DNA from: an uncultured Erythrobacter sp.
GTDB lineage: Bacteria > Pseudomonadota > Alphaproteobacteria > Sphingomonadales > Sphingomonadaceae
NCBI RefSeq assembly: GCF_947502395.1
Contig: NZ_CANMZM010000003.1
Coordinates: 310,001 to 374,000 of the forward strand
Direction of reading: 5' to 3'
Length of the DNA stretch: 64,000 nt
The notes beneath the pieces are model-generated. The model saw only the letters and a program-made list of their open reading frames with translations, was not told the origin of the DNA and ran no database searches. Below are positions 61,415 to 64,000 of this stretch, one piece after another (the first letter of the stretch is position 1; every line of letters starts with the position of its first letter). The translations under genes and the position numbers were made by a program.

Positions 61415-62563
61415 TCACGCATAAGCGATAAGGATGCTGGCGTTGACGGGTTGAGCAGTGGGGATGGTCTTCGTGCGGAGAAACCCTGCTTCCTCAGCCA
61501 TTTGTGCGATTTCTTTGGGGCTTCGCGCACGGCCGGAGCCCATGGCCCACAGATACATTCCAAAAAATGCCTCTCCCATCCCTTCGGCACCTTCGACGCG
61601 CGCCATCGGTTCTGCGATGAGCAGCTGTGCTCCAGGTGCTAGGCTGGCGCGGATATTGGTGAGCAATTGAAGGGCGGGGCCATCGTCATGATCATGCAGG
61701 ATCCGCACCAGCGAGATGACATTGTAGCCTTGCGGGATTGGGTCTGAGAAGAAATTGCCCGGATGGGCGCTTACGCGGGATTTACCGAAGCGCGCGGCCA
61801 ACTTGGCTGCACCTGCTTCGGCAACTTCGGGCAGGTCGAAAAGGCCGAGATGCAGGTCCTCATCGGCCGCGCCCATATGGCTGAGGAAAGCTCCATGCCC
61901 GCCACCAACGTCAAGAAGTCGCGCATTGCTGGGGAAGCGATAGGCACCAAGAACCTGGTCAGCGACGAAGTGCTGCGATGTGGCCATGAGCTCGGAATAT
62001 TCCCCCGTTGCTGTGCCGCGCTCCGCCGCACCGTGTAGTGCGCCCGCGTAAGACCAGAAGCGTGAGAGATCAGTGGGCTCCTGGCGATCTCTGCGCAAGA
62101 GTTCAACTGGATCAGCGAGGTCGCGGTAAAGGATCCGGTGGTGCCGGATCATTGCCTGTGCGCCTTTGTCAGCCGCAAGCACTGCTCCTGCCTCGCCAAG
62201 CATCCAGCCGTCGCCCATCGGTTCTTCCGAGAGTTTGAGCGCCCGGCCAGCGCGAAGCAGGGTAAGCGCAGCTTCTTCGCTTAGGTTCAACTCAGAGGCG
62301 ACATGCTTGTGGCCTATGGGCCCGCTCTCAAGGAGGTCAAACAATCCGGTTTCGACATAGCTGCGCAAGATCTGACTGTAGGTGAAGCCCGCGACCAGAT
62401 CGAATGCTTCACTCGCGCGCGCTCTGGCGATCCTATTTACCAGCGGTAGCTTGGCGCACCAATATTGAAAGCGGGGGTTGGCGAACACCGCATTGCGCCT
62501 TGCCACCCAGCGCACTCTGAGTGGGGGCCTTCGGGATGACGCTTTTGATGATCCCTGCGCCAT
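61415..62563 (-). CDS. crtF: Carotenoid 1-hydroxy O-methyltransferase CrtF
   Basis: 382 residues. An N-terminal helical dimerisation domain (about 50-130, SQILRSYVETGLFDLLESGP) is followed by a methyltransferase domain with the SAM site RLLDVGGGHGAFLSHM, HDHDDGPALQLL and a C-terminal IAEPMARVEG. CrtF methylates the tertiary hydroxyl of 1-hydroxy carotenoids in the spheroidene/spirilloxanthin pathway. The first about 30 residues are Arg-rich and may be too long. It is transcribed away from crtD. Confidence 0.94.
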   Translation of the reverse strand: MAQGSSKASSRRPPLRVRWVARRNAVFANPRFQYWCAKLPLVNRIARARASEAFDLVAGFTYSQILRSYVETGLFDLLESGPIGHKHVASELNLSEEAALTLLRAGRALKLSEEPMGDGWMLGEAGAVLAADKGAQAMIRHHRILYRDLADPVELLRRDRQEPTDLSRFWSYAGALHGAAERGTATGEYSELMATSQHFVADQVLGAYRFPSNARLLDVGGGHGAFLSHMGAADEDLHLGLFDLPEVAEAGAAKLAARFGKSRVSAHPGNFFSDPIPQGYNVISLVRILHDHDDGPALQLLTNIRASLAPGAQLLIAEPMARVEGAEGMGEAFFGMYLWAMGSGRARSPKEIAQMAEEAGFLRTKTIPTAQPVNASILIAYA

Positions 62564-62590
62564 TAATGCTATTCAACCTGACACATCATT

Positions 62591-62608
62591 TGTCTAAAAG
62601 ATTGGACA
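62591..62608. promoter_or_regulatory. PpsR/CrtJ operator between crtF and crtD
   Basis: TGTCTAAAAGATTGGACA, a perfect TGT-N12-ACA in the crtF-crtD divergent region. On the plus strand TTGTCT (62590-62595) and an extended -10-like TGCTACAGT (62611-62619) could form the crtD promoter. Confidence 0.85.
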
Positions 62609-62670
62609 CATGCTACAGTCAGGTCAACCAGAATGTCGCATTGGACCGGTTTGCGAAGCCGGCTGGAGGG

Positions 62671-64000
62671 GTGTTGGAGACGTCAGTCGTCATCATTGGT
62701 GCAGGAATAGGCGGGCTTAGTGCAGCTGCCCGGCTTGCAGCGCGCGGTATGTCAGTCACACTCGTGGAAAAGAGCGATGAGGTGGGCGGAAAGGCTCGCC
62801 GGGTGGAAGTCGATGACAAGCTTATCGATGGCGGTCCGACCGTCTTCACCATGCGCGATGTGTTTGACGAGATCTTCGATGAATGCGGATCGCGACTCGA
62901 GGATTTCGTAACCGTCAAACAGGCCGAAGTGCTCGCGCGGCATGCCTGGGACGACACCGAAACTCTCGATCTGTTCGCTGATCCAGAGCGCAGTGACGAG
63001 GCTATCGGAGACTTTGCCGGCGTTGAGGCTGCGCGCGGTTATCGCCGCTTCTGCCACGAAACGCGGCGCATGTATGATGTCCTCAATAAGCCTATGATGC
63101 GCGGCGACAATGTGTCGAGCCCGCTGCCGCTGCTTTGGCGGATTGGTCCAACAAGATTTGGCGATTTTGCCGCGATGCGTCCGCACAAGTCGATGTGGAA
63201 GGCATTGCGCGATTTCTTCCCAGATCCGCGGCTCCAGCAATTGTTTGGGCGCTATTCCACCTATTGCGGTTCTTCGCCTTTCAAGGCGCCTGCGACCCTG
63301 ATGCTGATCGCTCATGTAGAGGCGATGGGCGTGTGGCAGATTGAGGGCGGGATCAACGCGCTTGCTAAAGCCCTGCAGCAATTGGCGGAAAGCAAGGGCG
63401 CGCGTTTCCGCATGGGTGAGAACGTTGCCGAGATACTCACCGATGGAAGCGGACGGGCGCGCGGTGTGCGGTTGGCGAGCGGTGAGGAAATCTTGGCCAG
63501 CGCGGTGATCTGTAACGGAGATCCCAACGCGATTGCCACCGGCCATTTTAGCGGACGCGTTTCACAGGCGGTCAAGCCGCTAGCGTCGCACAAACGCTCG
63601 CTATCGGCTCTGGTTTGGTACGCCCATAGCGAGACCAGCGGGTTTGATCTCACCCATCACAACGTGTTCTTCTCATGCGACTACAAGCGCGAGTTTGACG
63701 AGATCGCCAGCGGGCGCAGCCCGAGCGATCCGACCGCTTACATCTGCGCGCTTGACCGCAGCGCTAACGCATCAGGCCGCGCAGAACTCAAAGGCCGCGA
63801 ACGCCTGCAAATCATCGTGAACGCATCCGCCAATGGCGACACCCATTCCTATGATCCCGAGGAGACCCGACAATGCACAAGCGAAATGAGAGCGACGCTC
63901 CAACGCTGCGGCCTGATGCTGGAAGAGGATATGCCTCACCACGTCGCGACACCGGCGGAGTGGGAGAGGCTGTTCCCGGCAACCGGGGGGGCTCTCTATG
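62671..64000 (+). CDS. crtD: 1-hydroxycarotenoid 3,4-desaturase CrtD (cut by the window end)
   Basis: About 443 residues are present and the frame stays open past the window edge, so the 3' end is missing. FAD motif SVVIIGAGIGGLSAAARLAA, VEKSDEVGGKARR, DGGPTVFTMRDVFDEIFDE, and FGRYSTYCGSSPFKAPATLM fit the CrtI-type desaturases, with the GxMMR and AxxxxFRRF-like details of CrtD. It introduces the 3,4-double bond into hydroxy or methoxy carotenoids. The start is uncertain: GTG at 62671 or TTG at 62674, with GGAGGG just before. It faces crtF, as in other PGCs; crtC would be expected next. Confidence 0.9.
   Translation, partial: MLETSVVIIGAGIGGLSAAARLAARGMSVTLVEKSDEVGGKARRVEVDDKLIDGGPTVFTMRDVFDEIFDECGSRLEDFVTVKQAEVLARHAWDDTETLDLFADPERSDEAIGDFAGVEAARGYRRFCHETRRMYDVLNKPMMRGDNVSSPLPLLWRIGPTRFGDFAAMRPHKSMWKALRDFFPDPRLQQLFGRYSTYCGSSPFKAPATLMLIAHVEAMGVWQIEGGINALAKALQQLAESKGARFRMGENVAEILTDGSGRARGVRLASGEEILASAVICNGDPNAIATGHFSGRVSQAVKPLASHKRSLSALVWYAHSETSGFDLTHHNVFFSCDYKREFDEIASGRSPSDPTAYICALDRSANASGRAELKGRERLQIIVNASANGDTHSYDPEETRQCTSEMRATLQRCGLMLEEDMPHHVATPAEWERLFPATGGALY

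Overview
The window comes from an aerobic anoxygenic phototrophic alphaproteobacterium, most likely an Erythrobacter/Porphyrobacter-type Sphingomonadales (inferred from gene order, TonB receptor style and the photosynthesis operon set; no 16S is present). Its main content is a nearly complete photosynthesis gene cluster (PGC), about 28.1-64.0 kb, running off the right edge.

Left flank (1-27.3 kb). The first 2.6 kb is scarred: a frameshifted CopG/ribbon-helix-helix remnant, an intact AraC regulator, a second AraC paralogue cut in its DNA-binding domain, and the tail of a quinone/alcohol oxidoreductase fused behind it. A LysR regulator then faces a four-gene unit of unknown pathway (CmcJ/NvfI-like oxygenase, 2OG-Fe(II) dioxygenase, SDR, crotonase-fold protein). 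Next come gdhA, a BCCT transporter, a TonB-dependent receptor with a TPR-sulfotransferase, csaA, a periplasmic molybdenum hydroxylase set (IorA/IorB-like subunits, lipoprotein cytochrome c, XdhC-like and MobA-like maturation proteins), a SelD-type FAD oxidoreductase, a TVP38-flavin reductase fusion, a CNT nucleoside transporter, a CDP-alcohol phosphatidyltransferase and a DUF1499 membrane protein.

PGC. A second lipoprotein cytochrome c sits at the PGC edge. The long minus-strand operon reads bchF-bchN-bchB-bchH-bchL-bchM-lhaA-puhA-puhB-puhC-orf-acsF-puhE-hemA and makes bacteriochlorophyll precursors and the reaction-centre H subunit with its assembly factors. Divergent from bchF lie the regulators ppaA (B12-binding) and ppsR, then bchG-bch2-bchP-tspO and a small membrane protein gene. 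A GntR regulator and a secreted serine hydrolase interrupt the cluster. The minus-strand superoperon bchC-bchX-bchY-bchZ-pufB-pufA-pufL-pufM follows, with crtF upstream, and divergent crtD is cut by the window end. There is no pufC, pufX, pufQ or bchE; bchI/D/O, crtC, crtI and crtB must lie elsewhere.

Regulation is visible in the sequence. Four TGT-N12-AC(A/G) dyads, matching the PpsR/CrtJ operator, lie before bchF/ppaA, bchG, bchC and crtF/crtD. In three of them the operator end doubles as a -35-like TTGAC(A/G). The cyclase is the oxygen-dependent AcsF only, and PpsR has a single cysteine, both fitting an obligately aerobic phototroph.
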